NCBI RefSeq assembly: GCF_007559005.1
Contig: NZ_CP041763.1
Location: 248,001-312,000, forward strand
Direction of reading: 5' to 3'
Length of the DNA: 64,000 nt
Origin: Gordonia zhaorongruii
GTDB lineage: Bacteria > Actinomycetota > Actinomycetes > Mycobacteriales > Mycobacteriaceae
Part shown: positions 44,295-53,515 of the stretch, in pieces
Layout of the letters: each line of letters begins with the position of its first letter
How positions within the stretch are numbered: position 1 is the first letter of the stretch
Position numbers and translations under genes: made by a program
The notes under the pieces: model-generated
Databases searched by the model: none
Told to the model about the DNA's origin: nothing
What the model saw: the letters and a program-made list of their open reading frames with translations, nothing else

Positions 44295-44954
44295 ATGGCA
44301 GACATCATCACCCTTGACGACACCCGTCTGGTGCAAGCGACGGAGATCCTTGCGGACTGCGTGGCTGAGATCCCGCTGTACCGTTGGCTTCTCGGTGAGC
44401 ACGTAGACGATCAGAGCAAACGCGAGTGGTTATCCGAGATTCTCATTCGTCCGTTGTTGCACGTCGGATGCGTGGTCGGTGCGGTGGCAGATGATCGCCT
44501 CATAGGGGTTCTCCTTTGGCAGGCCCACGACGTCGATCTCGCTCCGGGCGGCGAACCTCCGCTGACCCCCGCCGACGTTCAGGTTGCGATCGACACCCCA
44601 GGACTACGTGAGCGCCTGCTCGAGCTCTGGACCAGCGATGTATTGGTCGCTCCTGCGGAAGACGCGGTCAATTGCATGCTCGTTGCGGTGCTGCCCGAAT
44701 TCCGCCGCGCAAGCGTCACTCTCGACATGATGCGAGAGGTGCAGGAATTCTGCATCCGGAGTAATCGCCCCTTCTACGCGTGGACCGGCTCAGCGCCGTT
44801 GCGGTGGTGGTTCCAGGACGGCTGGAGCGCTACCGAGTTCGGCTCCGTCGAATGGCATGGAACCGCCATGTACGGAGTCGTCTCCGACCGGCCGCCCACG
44901 CTTAAACCGGTGCCGCCCGAACGGCGTGCCCACGCAGAAACAGCCGCTCGATGA
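44295..44954 (+). CDS. GNAT-like N-acyltransferase
   Basis: 219 residues. The fold is suggested by VGCVVGAVADDRLIGVLLWQAHDVD (central strands), then VNCMLVAVLPEFRRASVTLDMMREVQEFC, which corresponds to the acetyl-CoA-binding motif A, and NRPFYAWTGSAPLRWWFQDGWSATEFG. The usual R/Q-x-x-G-x-G/A phosphate loop is degenerate (RRASVT), so activity or acyl donor may differ. It follows the peptide gene by 90 bp and precedes the Ag85-fold gene by 46 bp. In peptide clusters such enzymes modify the product or give self-protection; that is inference. Confidence 0.7.
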   Translation: MADIITLDDTRLVQATEILADCVAEIPLYRWLLGEHVDDQSKREWLSEILIRPLLHVGCVVGAVADDRLIGVLLWQAHDVDLAPGGEPPLTPADVQVAIDTPGLRERLLELWTSDVLVAPAEDAVNCMLVAVLPEFRRASVTLDMMREVQEFCIRSNRPFYAWTGSAPLRWWFQDGWSATEFGSVEWHGTAMYGVVSDRPPTLKPVPPERRAHAETAAR

Positions 44955-45000
44955 CCGACGTCGACCGTCGAACCGACCACTCAAACCAGGAGACCCTTTC

Positions 45001-45990
45001 GTGAAGCTCACTCGTACAGTCCGGCTCGCCGTGATCGTCGCGGCGGTTGCTGCACTGTTCGCCGCCCCCATGGCTCCTGTTGCTCACGCTGCGCCGGGTG
45101 GCGTGGTGTCGTCGACCGAGGTGTCGAGTCAGGAACTCGACATCACGGTGCATTCAGCGTCGATGAACCGGGACATCCCCCTCACCGTCTTCGCACCTGA
45201 GAATCGGTCCAAACCGGCGCCCGTGCTCTACCTTCTCAACGGTGCGGGCGGCGGAGAGGACGGTGCCACGTGGCAGGGCAAGACCGATATCGCCGAGTTC
45301 GTCGCGAACAAGCACGCGTATGTGGTGATTCCGATGGAGGGGGCGTTCTCGTACTACACGGACTGGATCAAGTCCGATCCCGAACTCGGCGTCAACAAAT
45401 GGGAGACGTTCCTCGGTGAGGAGCTTCCTCCGGTGATCGACGCGGAGTACAACACGACGGGAGCCAACGCGATCGCCGGGATCTCCTCGTCGGCGACGTC
45501 GGTGCTGAACTTGGCGATCCACCATCAAGGCCTCTACCGCGCCGTCGGTTCGTACAGCGGCTGCGCGAGCATGTCGTCCACTCACGGAACGCTGTTCACC
45601 CAGATCGTGGTGGAGGGTCGCGGTGGTGGGGACATCACCAACATGTGGGGTGAGCCCGGTGGACCGATGTGGCGAGCCAACGATCCCGTCCTAAATGCAG
45701 GGAAGCTGCGCGGTGTCTCCCTGTACCTGAGTTCGGCCAGTGGCTTGCCCGGTAAGCACGACAATCCGGCGGAAGTACCGGATCCGGCGACCCTTGCCGA
45801 TCAGATCGTCGTCGGAGGCGGAATCGAGGCGACCAACCGGTTCTGCACCGAGCAGCTCGCGTCGAGCCTGGCGCGCAAGGGCATTCCTGCCACGGTGGAC
45901 CGCCCGGGTACCGGAACGCATTCGTGGGGCTACTGGGAGGACCAGCTGCACAAGTCCTGGCGGCAGATTGCCCGCGCCCTCAATAGGTGA
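45001..45990 (+). CDS. Secreted Ag85-fold esterase/mycolyltransferase
   Basis: 329 residues from GTG 45001, preceded by AGGAG. Signal peptide: VKLTRTVRLAVIVAAVAALF to AHA-A at about residue 30. The mature part follows the antigen 85 family: NRDIPLTVFAPENRSKPAPVLYLLNG, YYTDWIKSDPELGVNKWETFLGEELP, the nucleophile elbow IAGISSSATSVLNLAIHH (Ser162) and GTHSWGYWEDQLHKS (His307). These enzymes transfer mycolic acids to trehalose, arabinogalactan or, in Corynebacterium, to small proteins. The acceptor is unknown. The stop overlaps the next ABC gene by 4 bp (GTGA), tying a cell-wall enzyme to an exporter. Confidence 0.88.
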   Translation: MKLTRTVRLAVIVAAVAALFAAPMAPVAHAAPGGVVSSTEVSSQELDITVHSASMNRDIPLTVFAPENRSKPAPVLYLLNGAGGGEDGATWQGKTDIAEFVANKHAYVVIPMEGAFSYYTDWIKSDPELGVNKWETFLGEELPPVIDAEYNTTGANAIAGISSSATSVLNLAIHHQGLYRAVGSYSGCASMSSTHGTLFTQIVVEGRGGGDITNMWGEPGGPMWRANDPVLNAGKLRGVSLYLSSASGLPGKHDNPAEVPDPATLADQIVVGGGIEATNRFCTEQLASSLARKGIPATVDRPGTGTHSWGYWEDQLHKSWRQIARALNR

Positions 45991-47762
45991 CGCGGCACCG
46001 TAGCGCGCGGCGCGGTCGACCCGGTACGCGGCCGACCGGGGTCCTGCGGATCGCACTCGCCGGGCGCGGTGCGGCGATCGCGTCCGTGGCGGTCGCACAG
46101 GTGCTGGCGCTCGGCGCCGGGCTGGCGCAGCCGCTGTTCAATGCGCACCTCATCGACAACGGTGTGGTGGCCGGAGATTTCGGCTACATACTCGGCCTCG
46201 GTGTGTGGATGCTCGTGGTCGCGGTCGTCGGATCTGTCGCATCGTTCGCAACGGTTGCACTCGGTTCGAGGGTGTCGGCGGAGGCTGCCGCCGAGATTCG
46301 GCGTCGGGTGTACCGACGTGCCGGGCAGATGACGGAAGCTGAGTTCCAGCGCATCGGTACGGGGTCGATGCTGACCCGGACCTCGCCGGACATCGCCGTT
46401 GTCGCGCAGTCGGTGTTCGTCACGTTGACGGCTGCGATCGCCGCCCCGATCGTGATGATCGGCGCGATCATTCTGGCGCTTCGGGAGTCGGTGACCCTGT
46501 CTCTGGTCATCGTCGTGGTCGTGGTGGTGCTCGGTATCGGGGTGGGGCTGTTCGTGGTCCGCACCATTCCGTTGGCGATGCGCATGCAGCAGACCACCGA
46601 TGCGCTCAACCGGGTGCTGCGCGAGCATTCGGCGGGAGTGCGCATCGTGCGGGCCTTCCGACGAGAGTCGACCGTCGGCGGCTGGTTCGCCGAATCGAAC
46701 ACCGAGATGAGCATCCTTGCGAGGCGGATCGGCTCGTTGCAGGGGCTGCTGACACCGGCCGTGCTGCTGGTGGCCAACCTGGCCTCGGTGGCCACGGTCG
46801 TGGCCGCCGCGGGTCTCATCGAATCCGGACGGTTCACGATCGGTGGTCTCACCGCGTACACGGGCTATCTCAACCAGATCGTGGCCGGGACGACGATGCT
46901 GGTGGCGACGATCGCGGTGATCCCTCGTGCGCAGGCCAGCCTGCGGCGTATCGCCGAGGTGCTCGACGCGGACGACGTGCCGACGATGGACGACGCGTCG
47001 CCCGGTGATGTCGCCGAACGGCCGATGCGGCTGGGATTCCGTGTCGTGCATCTCCGGTATCCGACCGCCGACGACGAGACGTTGCGGGGACTGTCTCTGG
47101 AGTGCGTGCCGGGCGGCACGACAGTGGTCATCGGCGGCACGTCGAGCGGCAAGTCGACGATGCTGAGTCTTGTTCCGCGACTCATCGACCCGACTGTCGG
47201 CGCGGTGGCGGTGGCCGGGAAGCGAGTCACCGAATGGCCGCTCGAGGATCTCCGCAGGCAGATCGTCCACGTCGGTCAGCGACAGTCGCTGATCGCGGGC
47301 ACCGTGGGCGCGAACCTGCGGCTGGCGGATGCCGACGCCGACGACGACTCCCTCTGGCGTGCCATGCACGCCACCCTCATCGCCGACACGGTGCGCGATC
47401 GCGGGGGACTGGACGCGGCCGTCGACCAAGGTGGCGCCAACTTCTCCGGCGGTCAGCGACAGCGACTCGCGTTGGCGCGCGCACTGCTCCGTCGCCCTGC
47501 GGTGCTCTGTCTCGACGACGCGTTCTCTGCGATGGACGGCGAGACGGCGAGCGCGGTACTGGCGGGCATCCGGACCGTGCTTCCCGACGCGACAGTTCTG
47601 CTGGCGACGCAACGAGTGAATCTGACCCGCGACGCCGATCGGATCGCAGTCCTCGAGCACGGCCGCATCACCGCCGTCGGCGACCATCTCACCCTGCAGG
47701 CCAGTAGCGAGGCGTACCGGGAGTTCGTGGACGCTCAGTCGGCTGGAGTGCGGGACCGATGA
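45987..47762 (+). CDS. ABC exporter half-transporter, degenerate ATPase site
   Basis: 591 residues. Six membrane helices in the first ~300 residues are followed by an ATPase domain: Walker A IGGTSSGKSTM, signature NFSGGQRQRLALARALL, Walker B VLCLDDAFSAMD. The catalytic Glu after Walker B is replaced by Asp and the H-loop His by Gln (LLATQRVNL). Such loss in one partner is typical of heterodimeric exporters in which only one site hydrolyses ATP. It pairs with the next gene, whose start overlaps its stop (ATGA). Probable cargo is a peptide, lipid or lipopeptide of this cluster. Confidence 0.9.
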   Translation: MTRHRSARRGRPGTRPTGVLRIALAGRGAAIASVAVAQVLALGAGLAQPLFNAHLIDNGVVAGDFGYILGLGVWMLVVAVVGSVASFATVALGSRVSAEAAAEIRRRVYRRAGQMTEAEFQRIGTGSMLTRTSPDIAVVAQSVFVTLTAAIAAPIVMIGAIILALRESVTLSLVIVVVVVVLGIGVGLFVVRTIPLAMRMQQTTDALNRVLREHSAGVRIVRAFRRESTVGGWFAESNTEMSILARRIGSLQGLLTPAVLLVANLASVATVVAAAGLIESGRFTIGGLTAYTGYLNQIVAGTTMLVATIAVIPRAQASLRRIAEVLDADDVPTMDDASPGDVAERPMRLGFRVVHLRYPTADDETLRGLSLECVPGGTTVVIGGTSSGKSTMLSLVPRLIDPTVGAVAVAGKRVTEWPLEDLRRQIVHVGQRQSLIAGTVGANLRLADADADDDSLWRAMHATLIADTVRDRGGLDAAVDQGGANFSGGQRQRLALARALLRRPAVLCLDDAFSAMDGETASAVLAGIRTVLPDATVLLATQRVNLTRDADRIAVLEHGRITAVGDHLTLQASSEAYREFVDAQSAGVRDR

Positions 47763-49603
47763 TGAAGCTACTGCGTGCGGCGCGTCTGGTGCGTCGCGAC
47801 ATCGCCTCCGACCGGCGGATCGTCGCAGCGCTGGTGCTGTCGCTGGTGTCCGTCGTGTTCGCCATCGTCCTGCCATTGATCATGGCGCTGATGACCAACA
47901 CGGTGTTCGCGGGTGTCATCGGAGGACGACTGCCTGCCGGGCAGTCGCTCGCTGATGCGGTCGACGGACTGAGGGAGGCCGGGCGCGGCGACCTGGCCAA
48001 CGTCGCCGAGACCAGCGGTGCCGTCCCCGGAGCTGGGATGGACTGGCCTCGACTATGGCGGGAGACGGCATTCGCCGTCGCCGTGATCGTGGTGATGACA
48101 GGCGCTCGGGCCATCGGATCGATCCTGCTCAGCCGGGCAGTCGCCGAATCGAACCGCCGGACGCGCTCGGAGATGGACCGCAAACTGCACCGACTTCCAG
48201 TCTCCGCTTTCGAAGGCGGACGTCGCGGTGCGACTCTCAACGCGGTGACGGTTGACGTCGCGAATCTGGGCACCCTGATCGGGCCGTTGTTCGTGCAGCT
48301 TCCGGTCATCGTGATGACCGTCGTGGGGGTGGCGGTGGTATTGCTCGTCATCGCGCCTCTGTTAGCGGTGATCGTGTTCGTCGCGGTACCGGTGACGGTT
48401 GTCGCTGCGCTGGTGTTGATGCGGAGGGCGCGTCCGCACATAGATCTGCAGTGGCAGACCACCGCGGAGCTCGCCGTACACGTCGAGGACGTGTACAGCG
48501 CGCGGGAGATGCTGAGCTCCTACGACGCGCACCGGGAACCGACCGCCGAGTTCGATCGGCTCAACACCCGGATCGCGAACGCGACCCGCACCGGGCAGAC
48601 GTGGAGCGGCGCGCTCGGCCCGGTGCTGAGCGGTCTCAATGTCCTGGTGTTCGTCGCGTTGGCGGTAGTCGGCGCGATGCGAATGCTCGACGGGGCCATC
48701 ACGCTCGGCGCGCTGCAGGCGGTGGTCATCTACGCGCGGCAGATGACCGCACCCTTGAGCGAGCTGGCCGGAATCCTTCCCCGGCTGCAGTCCGGAATGG
48801 TTTCGTACGGCCGCGTGAAGGCGTTCCTCGCGCAGAACGACGAATCGCAGCCGGCCGTCGACGACCCGCCGACGGGTTCGCGCGGCAGGCACACGGCTCC
48901 GCCGGCAATCAGCTTCGAGGGAGTGCGATTCGCGTACGGGGGCGGCCCCGGAGTCCTCGCCGACGTCGATCTGCAGCTGGAACCTGGGACGGCGACCGCA
49001 CTTGTCGGAGCCACCGGCTCCGGCAAGACCACCTTGACCTCGTTGCTGCAACGGTTCGCCGATCCGACGGCCGGCCGGATCACTCTCGACGGTTACGACA
49101 TCGCCGAGTGCAGCAGGACTTTCGTGCGTTCGCAGCTGGCGGTCGTCACCCAGGAACCTCGGCTGTTCACCGGAACCGCCGGCGAGAACATCGCGTTCGG
49201 GTCACCCGACGGGCGGACCGAGCGGTCGGCGGTCATCGACGAGATCACGGCGACTCTCGCCAGTGGTGAGGACACCGCGGTGTCGGGAGACTCCGAACAG
49301 CTGAGTGCCGGAGAGAAGCAGTTGCTCACCGTTGCACGCGCATTGGCCGCGCGGCCGGGAGTGCTGATCCTCGACGAGGCCACCAGCGCTGCCGACCCCC
49401 GCACGGAACTGCTCATCCAACGTGGACTCGAGGCTCTGCGAACTCATACGACGACGCTCGTCATCACGCACCGGATGTCGACGCTCGCTGCCGTCGACGA
49501 CATCGCCGTTCTCGGCGAGGGGCGGATCGTCGAGCGTGGCACTGCGGCCGAACTGATCTCGGCGGGCGGCGAATTCGCGCGACTGTACGGCGCCGACCGG
49601 TGA
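47759..49603 (+). CDS. ABC exporter half-transporter, catalytically intact partner
   Basis: 614 residues. The first membrane helix (RRIVAALVLSLVSVVFAIVLPLIMALM) is followed by an unusually long outer loop of ~70 residues (GRLPAGQSLADAVDGLREAG and on), then five more helices. ATPase domain: Walker A VGATGSGKTTL, signature QLSAGEKQLLTVARALA (LSAGE instead of LSGGQ), Walker B VLILDEATSAAD with Glu, and H-loop VITHRMSTL. It complements the degenerate partner to form one heterodimer. The last codons and stop sit in a 14-bp tandem repeat (49592-49633). Confidence 0.9.
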   Translation: MMKLLRAARLVRRDIASDRRIVAALVLSLVSVVFAIVLPLIMALMTNTVFAGVIGGRLPAGQSLADAVDGLREAGRGDLANVAETSGAVPGAGMDWPRLWRETAFAVAVIVVMTGARAIGSILLSRAVAESNRRTRSEMDRKLHRLPVSAFEGGRRGATLNAVTVDVANLGTLIGPLFVQLPVIVMTVVGVAVVLLVIAPLLAVIVFVAVPVTVVAALVLMRRARPHIDLQWQTTAELAVHVEDVYSAREMLSSYDAHREPTAEFDRLNTRIANATRTGQTWSGALGPVLSGLNVLVFVALAVVGAMRMLDGAITLGALQAVVIYARQMTAPLSELAGILPRLQSGMVSYGRVKAFLAQNDESQPAVDDPPTGSRGRHTAPPAISFEGVRFAYGGGPGVLADVDLQLEPGTATALVGATGSGKTTLTSLLQRFADPTAGRITLDGYDIAECSRTFVRSQLAVVTQEPRLFTGTAGENIAFGSPDGRTERSAVIDEITATLASGEDTAVSGDSEQLSAGEKQLLTVARALAARPGVLILDEATSAADPRTELLIQRGLEALRTHTTTLVITHRMSTLAAVDDIAVLGEGRIVERGTAAELISAGGEFARLYGADR

Positions 49604-49633
49604 GGGCCGACCGGTGAGTCCGACGGGTGACCT
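49592..49633. repeat. 14-bp tandem repeat straddling the ABC gene stop
   Basis: Three units: 49592-49605 and 49606-49619 (GCCGACCGGTGAGK), and a diverged 49620-49633. The stop TGA (49601-49603) is in the first unit. The arrangement echoes the repeat at 683-736. Confidence 0.65.
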
Positions 49634-49646
49634 CGAGGTGTGACGG

Positions 49647-51128
49647 TCAGAAGGGCAACGCCGACCGGACACCGCGCACCGTGTGCCGCACGACGGAGCG
49701 GTAGACGTTCTCGAAGCGCATCGAGTCGACGTCCTCGGGATCGATGAGGTTGTTGTCGGCGAGCGGCGAATCCTCGTCCGCGGTGTTCGCCTTGGTGAAC
49801 GGGGCCAGGGTCCGGCCACTTCCTCGATGCAGGTCGATCGCCTTGATCAACGATCCCTGTTCGGCGACTTCCTCATCGAGATCGGCTGCGTCGATGTCGA
49901 GGTGCTCGGCGATCAGCCTGCTCCGAACGGCCAGGATGGAAGTGCTGATGGCAGCGGTCTGGTCGGTGTTGTCGGCGGTATCGATAGTCACGTCGCACTC
50001 ACTGTCGAATCCGAGGGACCGGTTGTTCAGGTTGGACGATCCGACGCGCAGGATTCGGTCGTCGGCGATGAGCACCTTGGCGTGCACGTATATCGGCTCG
50101 TCGTCCGCGGTGACCGGATAGAAGATCCGGAACCGGTCGTGGACGTCGGCCTCCCAGATCAGCCGCAACAGACGGTGACGCGCACCGTCCATCGAGCGCC
50201 GCTCGATATCTCCGTCAGCGTGCCTGGGCAGCACGACGACGATCTCCGGCCCGTCGGGCTCGGCGAGCCGGGCGATCAGGGCCTCGGCGATCTCTCGGGA
50301 CGCCAGATACTGGCTCTCGAGGTACAGGGTGTCGCGGGCGGCGGCGATTGCGGCCCGGTACAGCTGGAAGATCTCATCGACCTCCTCGCGTTCCTTGTAC
50401 TCGGGCAGCGTCCTGGAGACGCCGACCGTGGCGCCGGTGAAGGTGGGTCCGAGCCCCTCCGGCCATACCGGGCGGGGAGGCGCCGCGATAGGTGGCAGCC
50501 TCTTGCCGGTCGCGGCCTCCCACCGGTCGTAGGCGACCTCGGCGATCACCTGCGCCGCCCCGCCGTCGAGCGCGAGAGTCACGTCATGCCAGGGCCCGTA
50601 CGCCTCGCCGGTCGGTGTGACCCGATGCTCGTTCGACGTGAGGTGGTCGGAGGTGTCCCACCGGTCGACTGTCATGTCGATACCGCCGCAGAACGCGAAC
50701 GTGTCGTCGATGACCGCGATCTTCTGGTGGTGCGCCGCGGCGATCGGATGCGCCGCGTCCACGCGGTAGTGAAGGCGGCGTCCGCTGATCAGATCCTGCA
50801 CCAACGGCGGCAGCATGCCGCGGGCCATGCCGGTGAGTGCGCCGATACTCCAGCGGAGGACGAAGATCTCGAGTTCGGGGCGAGTCTTGGTGAGCCATCT
50901 CAGCAGGTCGCCGAGCTCGTCGGGCACGTCCGATGCGGGAGCTTTCCGTTCGAGTTCAATACGGGTGTCGAAGTCCCAGCCGACGAGGATCACGCGTCGC
51001 CGGGCCTGCAGCAGGGCCGACTTCGCGTATGCGAAGTAGTCGGCGGCATCGACGATCACCGACAGTCGATCCGCCTGCGCGGTCGTCAGGCACGTATCGC
51101 CGGGCTTCAGGATCGGCTCGGCGGTCAT
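49647..51128 (-). CDS. Phospholipase D-family protein (two HKD motifs)
   Basis: 493 residues. First HKD: HHQKIAVIDDTFAFCGGIDM (His134, Lys136, Asp141). Second: VHAKVLIADDRILRVGSSNLNNRS. The N-terminal AYAKSALLQARRRVILVGWDFD and DTLYLESQYLAS are typical of PLD/cardiolipin-synthase-like phosphodiesterases. No signal peptide or clear membrane helix, so it is likely cytosolic or peripheral. It may hydrolyse or transphosphatidylate phospholipids. It is convergent to the ABC exporter with a 43-bp gap. Confidence 0.92.
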   Translation of the reverse strand: MTAEPILKPGDTCLTTAQADRLSVIVDAADYFAYAKSALLQARRRVILVGWDFDTRIELERKAPASDVPDELGDLLRWLTKTRPELEIFVLRWSIGALTGMARGMLPPLVQDLISGRRLHYRVDAAHPIAAAHHQKIAVIDDTFAFCGGIDMTVDRWDTSDHLTSNEHRVTPTGEAYGPWHDVTLALDGGAAQVIAEVAYDRWEAATGKRLPPIAAPPRPVWPEGLGPTFTGATVGVSRTLPEYKEREEVDEIFQLYRAAIAAARDTLYLESQYLASREIAEALIARLAEPDGPEIVVVLPRHADGDIERRSMDGARHRLLRLIWEADVHDRFRIFYPVTADDEPIYVHAKVLIADDRILRVGSSNLNNRSLGFDSECDVTIDTADNTDQTAAISTSILAVRSRLIAEHLDIDAADLDEEVAEQGSLIKAIDLHRGSGRTLAPFTKANTADEDSPLADNNLIDPEDVDSMRFENVYRSVVRHTVRGVRSALPF

Positions 51129-51468
51129 CGAATCTGCTCTAGGTTGCTCACGTACAAGTTGTACATGGTGACCTGCGGGTCTCGTTTCACAACGGCGCTC
51201 GACGTGTCCGCCTGCAGCCGCTCGTGTCGGGCAGCGGACGGGGTTCGCCAGCGGCTCGCGGCACTCCGAGTGTTCTGCTGAGTCCGGGGCGACAACACGG
51301 GTGCGTATCTATCGGCGGCGGATATGGCATCACTCCGGGAAGGTCAGCGACCGTGGCAGAGCGATCCTCGTCTGAGTGGTACCGCTGACGGTCGGCGACC
51401 CGCTATAGGCCGGTGCCGACGCTGTGAGGTACCACTCAGACGGATGAAGCGTTAGCTTGCCTGGATGC
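51129..51468. other. Gene-free region between phospholipase D and ilvD
   Basis: 340 bp. It holds the PLD upstream region (right of 51128) and the large ilvD-side palindrome at 51369-51442. No ORF with coding character and no RNA gene were recognised. Confidence 0.6.
51369..51442 (-). terminator. Large compound palindrome downstream of ilvD
   Basis: Perfect 15-bp outer arms CGTCTGAGTGGTACC (51369-51383) and GGTACCACTCAGACG (51428-51442). The interior can form a second stem (GTCGGC 51391-51396 with GCCGAC 51415-51420). It is 26 bp past the ilvD stop, fitting a terminator. Its segment GGTACCGCTGACGGTCGGC recurs almost exactly in the palindrome upstream of ilvD (53281-53299). Confidence 0.7.
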
Positions 51469-53181
51469 TTACTCGCAGACGGCGCCGAACGAGGCCGACT
51501 TGACCAGCTTCGAGTACTTGGCGAGCACGCCCCGCGTGTAGCGGGGTGGCAGCGGCTCGAAGTCCGCAGCGCGCGACGACAACTCGTTCTCGTCGACGAG
51601 GAGGTCGAGAGTCCCGGAGCCGACGTCGAGGCGGATACGATCGCCGTCGCGGACCATGGCGATGGGGCCGTGATCCACGGCCTCGGGCGCCACATGTCCC
51701 ACGCACAGACCGGTAGTGCCGCCGGAGAAGCGTCCGTCGGTCAGGAGCAGTACGTCCTTACCCAGGCCCGCTCCCTTGATCGCGCCGGTGATGGCCAGCA
51801 TCTCGCGCATGCCGGGTCCGCCCTTCGGGCCCTCGTAGCGGATGACGACCACGTCACCAGAGGTGATGGTCCCGTCCTCGAGTGCGTTCATCGCGTTCCG
51901 CTCGCCGTCGAACACGCGAGCCGTGCCTTCGAAGACGTCAGAGTCGAATCCGGCCGACTTCACCACCGCGCCCTCGGGGGCGAGGCTGCCGTGCAGGATC
52001 GTGATCCCGCCGGTGGGGTGGATCGGCGAGTCGAGGGCACGCAGAACCTTGCCATCGGGGTCCGGGGGTGCGATGTGGGCGAGGTTCTCGGCGACAGTCC
52101 GGCCGGTGACGGTGAGGCAGTCACCGTGCAGGAGGCCTGCATCGAGTAGGGCCTTCATCACCACGGGCACGCCGCCGATACGATCCACATCGGTCATCAC
52201 GTGCGCACCGAACGGCTTTACATCGGCTAGATGCGGTACGCGAGAACCGATCCGGGAGAAGTCGTCGAGCGTGAGCTGCACGTCTGCCTCGTAGGCGATG
52301 GCCAGCAGGTGCAGCACCGCGTTGGTGGAGCCGCCGAACGCCATGACCACTGCGATCGCGTTCTCGAACGCCTCCTTGGTCATGATGTCGCGCGCGGTGA
52401 TCCCACGGCGCAGCAACTCGACGACGGCCGCACCGGATTCACGGGCGAACTTGTCCCGACGACGGTCGGGAGCAGGCGGCGCCGCGCTTCCCGGCAGCGA
52501 CATGCCCATCGCCTCGGCGGCGCTGGCCATCGTGTTGGCCGTGTACATGCCGCCGCAGGCGCCTTCGCCCGGACAGATGGACCGCTCGATCGTGTCGACG
52601 TCGTCGCGGCTCATCAGTCCGCGGGAGCAGGCGCCGACCGCCTCGAAGGCGTCGATGATGGTCACCTGCTTCTCGGATCCGTCCGAGAGCTTCGCGTATC
52701 CGGGCAGAGTCGACCCCGCGTAGAGAAACACCGACGCCAGGTCGAGGCGCGCCGCAGCGATGAGCATTCCCGGCAGCGACTTGTCGCAGCCGGCGAGCAG
52801 GACGGAGCCGTCCAGGCGTTCGGCGCTCATCACGGTCTCCACGCTGTCGGCGATGACCTCGCGGGAGACCAGCGAGAAGTGCATGCCCTCGTGGCCCATC
52901 GAGATGCCGTCCGAGACCGAGATGGTGCCGAACTCCAGCGGGTAGCCATTGGCCTCGTGCACGCCTTCCTTGACACCTTTGGCGAGGCGTTCGAGGGAGA
53001 GGTTGCACGGCGTGATCTCGTTCCACGACGAACCCACGCCGATCTGCGGCTTCACCCAGTCGTCGTCGCCCATGCCCACCGCGCGGAGCATGCCGCGTGC
53101 CGCGGTGCGCTCCAGGCCGTCGGTGACGTCACGACTGCGAGGTTTGATGTCCGGTCCGTTGCTGTCGTCGCCTGTGGTCAT
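51469..53181 (-). CDS. ilvD: Dihydroxy-acid dehydratase
   Basis: 570 residues, the full family length. Fe-S and active-site motifs: [48 protein letters not shown] and [15 protein letters not shown]-terminal [22 protein letters not shown]. It dehydrates 2,3-dihydroxy-isovalerate and -methylvalerate to the 2-oxo acids of valine and isoleucine synthesis. It stands alone, flanked on both sides by related palindromes (51369-51442 and 53271-53326). ATG at 53181. Confidence 0.96.
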   Translation of the reverse strand: MTTGDDSNGPDIKPRSRDVTDGLERTAARGMLRAVGMGDDDWVKPQIGVGSSWNEITPCNLSLERLAKGVKEGVHEANGYPLEFGTISVSDGISMGHEGMHFSLVSREVIADSVETVMSAERLDGSVLLAGCDKSLPGMLIAAARLDLASVFLYAGSTLPGYAKLSDGSEKQVTIIDAFEAVGACSRGLMSRDDVDTIERSICPGEGACGGMYTANTMASAAEAMGMSLPGSAAPPAPDRRRDKFARESGAAVVELLRRGITARDIMTKEAFENAIAVVMAFGGSTNAVLHLLAIAYEADVQLTLDDFSRIGSRVPHLADVKPFGAHVMTDVDRIGGVPVVMKALLDAGLLHGDCLTVTGRTVAENLAHIAPPDPDGKVLRALDSPIHPTGGITILHGSLAPEGAVVKSAGFDSDVFEGTARVFDGERNAMNALEDGTITSGDVVVIRYEGPKGGPGMREMLAITGAIKGAGLGKDVLLLTDGRFSGGTTGLCVGHVAPEAVDHGPIAMVRDGDRIRLDVGSGTLDLLVDENELSSRAADFEPLPPRYTRGVLAKYSKLVKSASFGAVCE

Positions 53182-53515
53182 GCCTCCACGATAGAAGGGT
53201 GCCAGTCTTTAGTCGCGGTGGTTGTCGGAACGCATCGTCGAGCAGCTGAGGTGTCGGCTCCCGTCGAGCGTCGTTTTTCTGGTACCGCTGACGATCGGCA
53301 ATCGCACAGCGGTACCAGAAAGACGAGAAGAAGCGCCCGAATGCCAGTCGGTCAGTGCGGGGACACCTCCGTGGGCGGCTCTGGCACGGGGGTCCTTCGG
53401 GTGGCGACAGCACGACTCTCTCCCGGACCAGAACTCCGGCCACTTCTGACATGCCTGGACCGGTGCGACGCCGAAACCGGCATTTCCTGTGGTGTGCGCC
53501 ATATATGGTGGTCTG
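53182..53515. other. Divergent intergenic region, ilvD/lipase
   Basis: 334 bp between the ilvD start and the secreted lipase start. Its main element is the 20-bp-arm palindrome at 53271-53326, whose place between two divergent starts is odd for a terminator. No gene was recognised. Confidence 0.6.
53271..53326. repeat. Long palindrome sharing core sequence with the ilvD terminator
   Basis: Arms TCGTTTTTCTGGTACCGCTG (53271-53290) and 53307-53326 pair over 20 bp with a single G-T, 16-nt loop. The segment GGTACCGCTGACGATCGGC matches 51380-51398 with one change. Two copies of one palindromic core on both sides of ilvD suggest a dispersed palindromic element. Confidence 0.7.
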
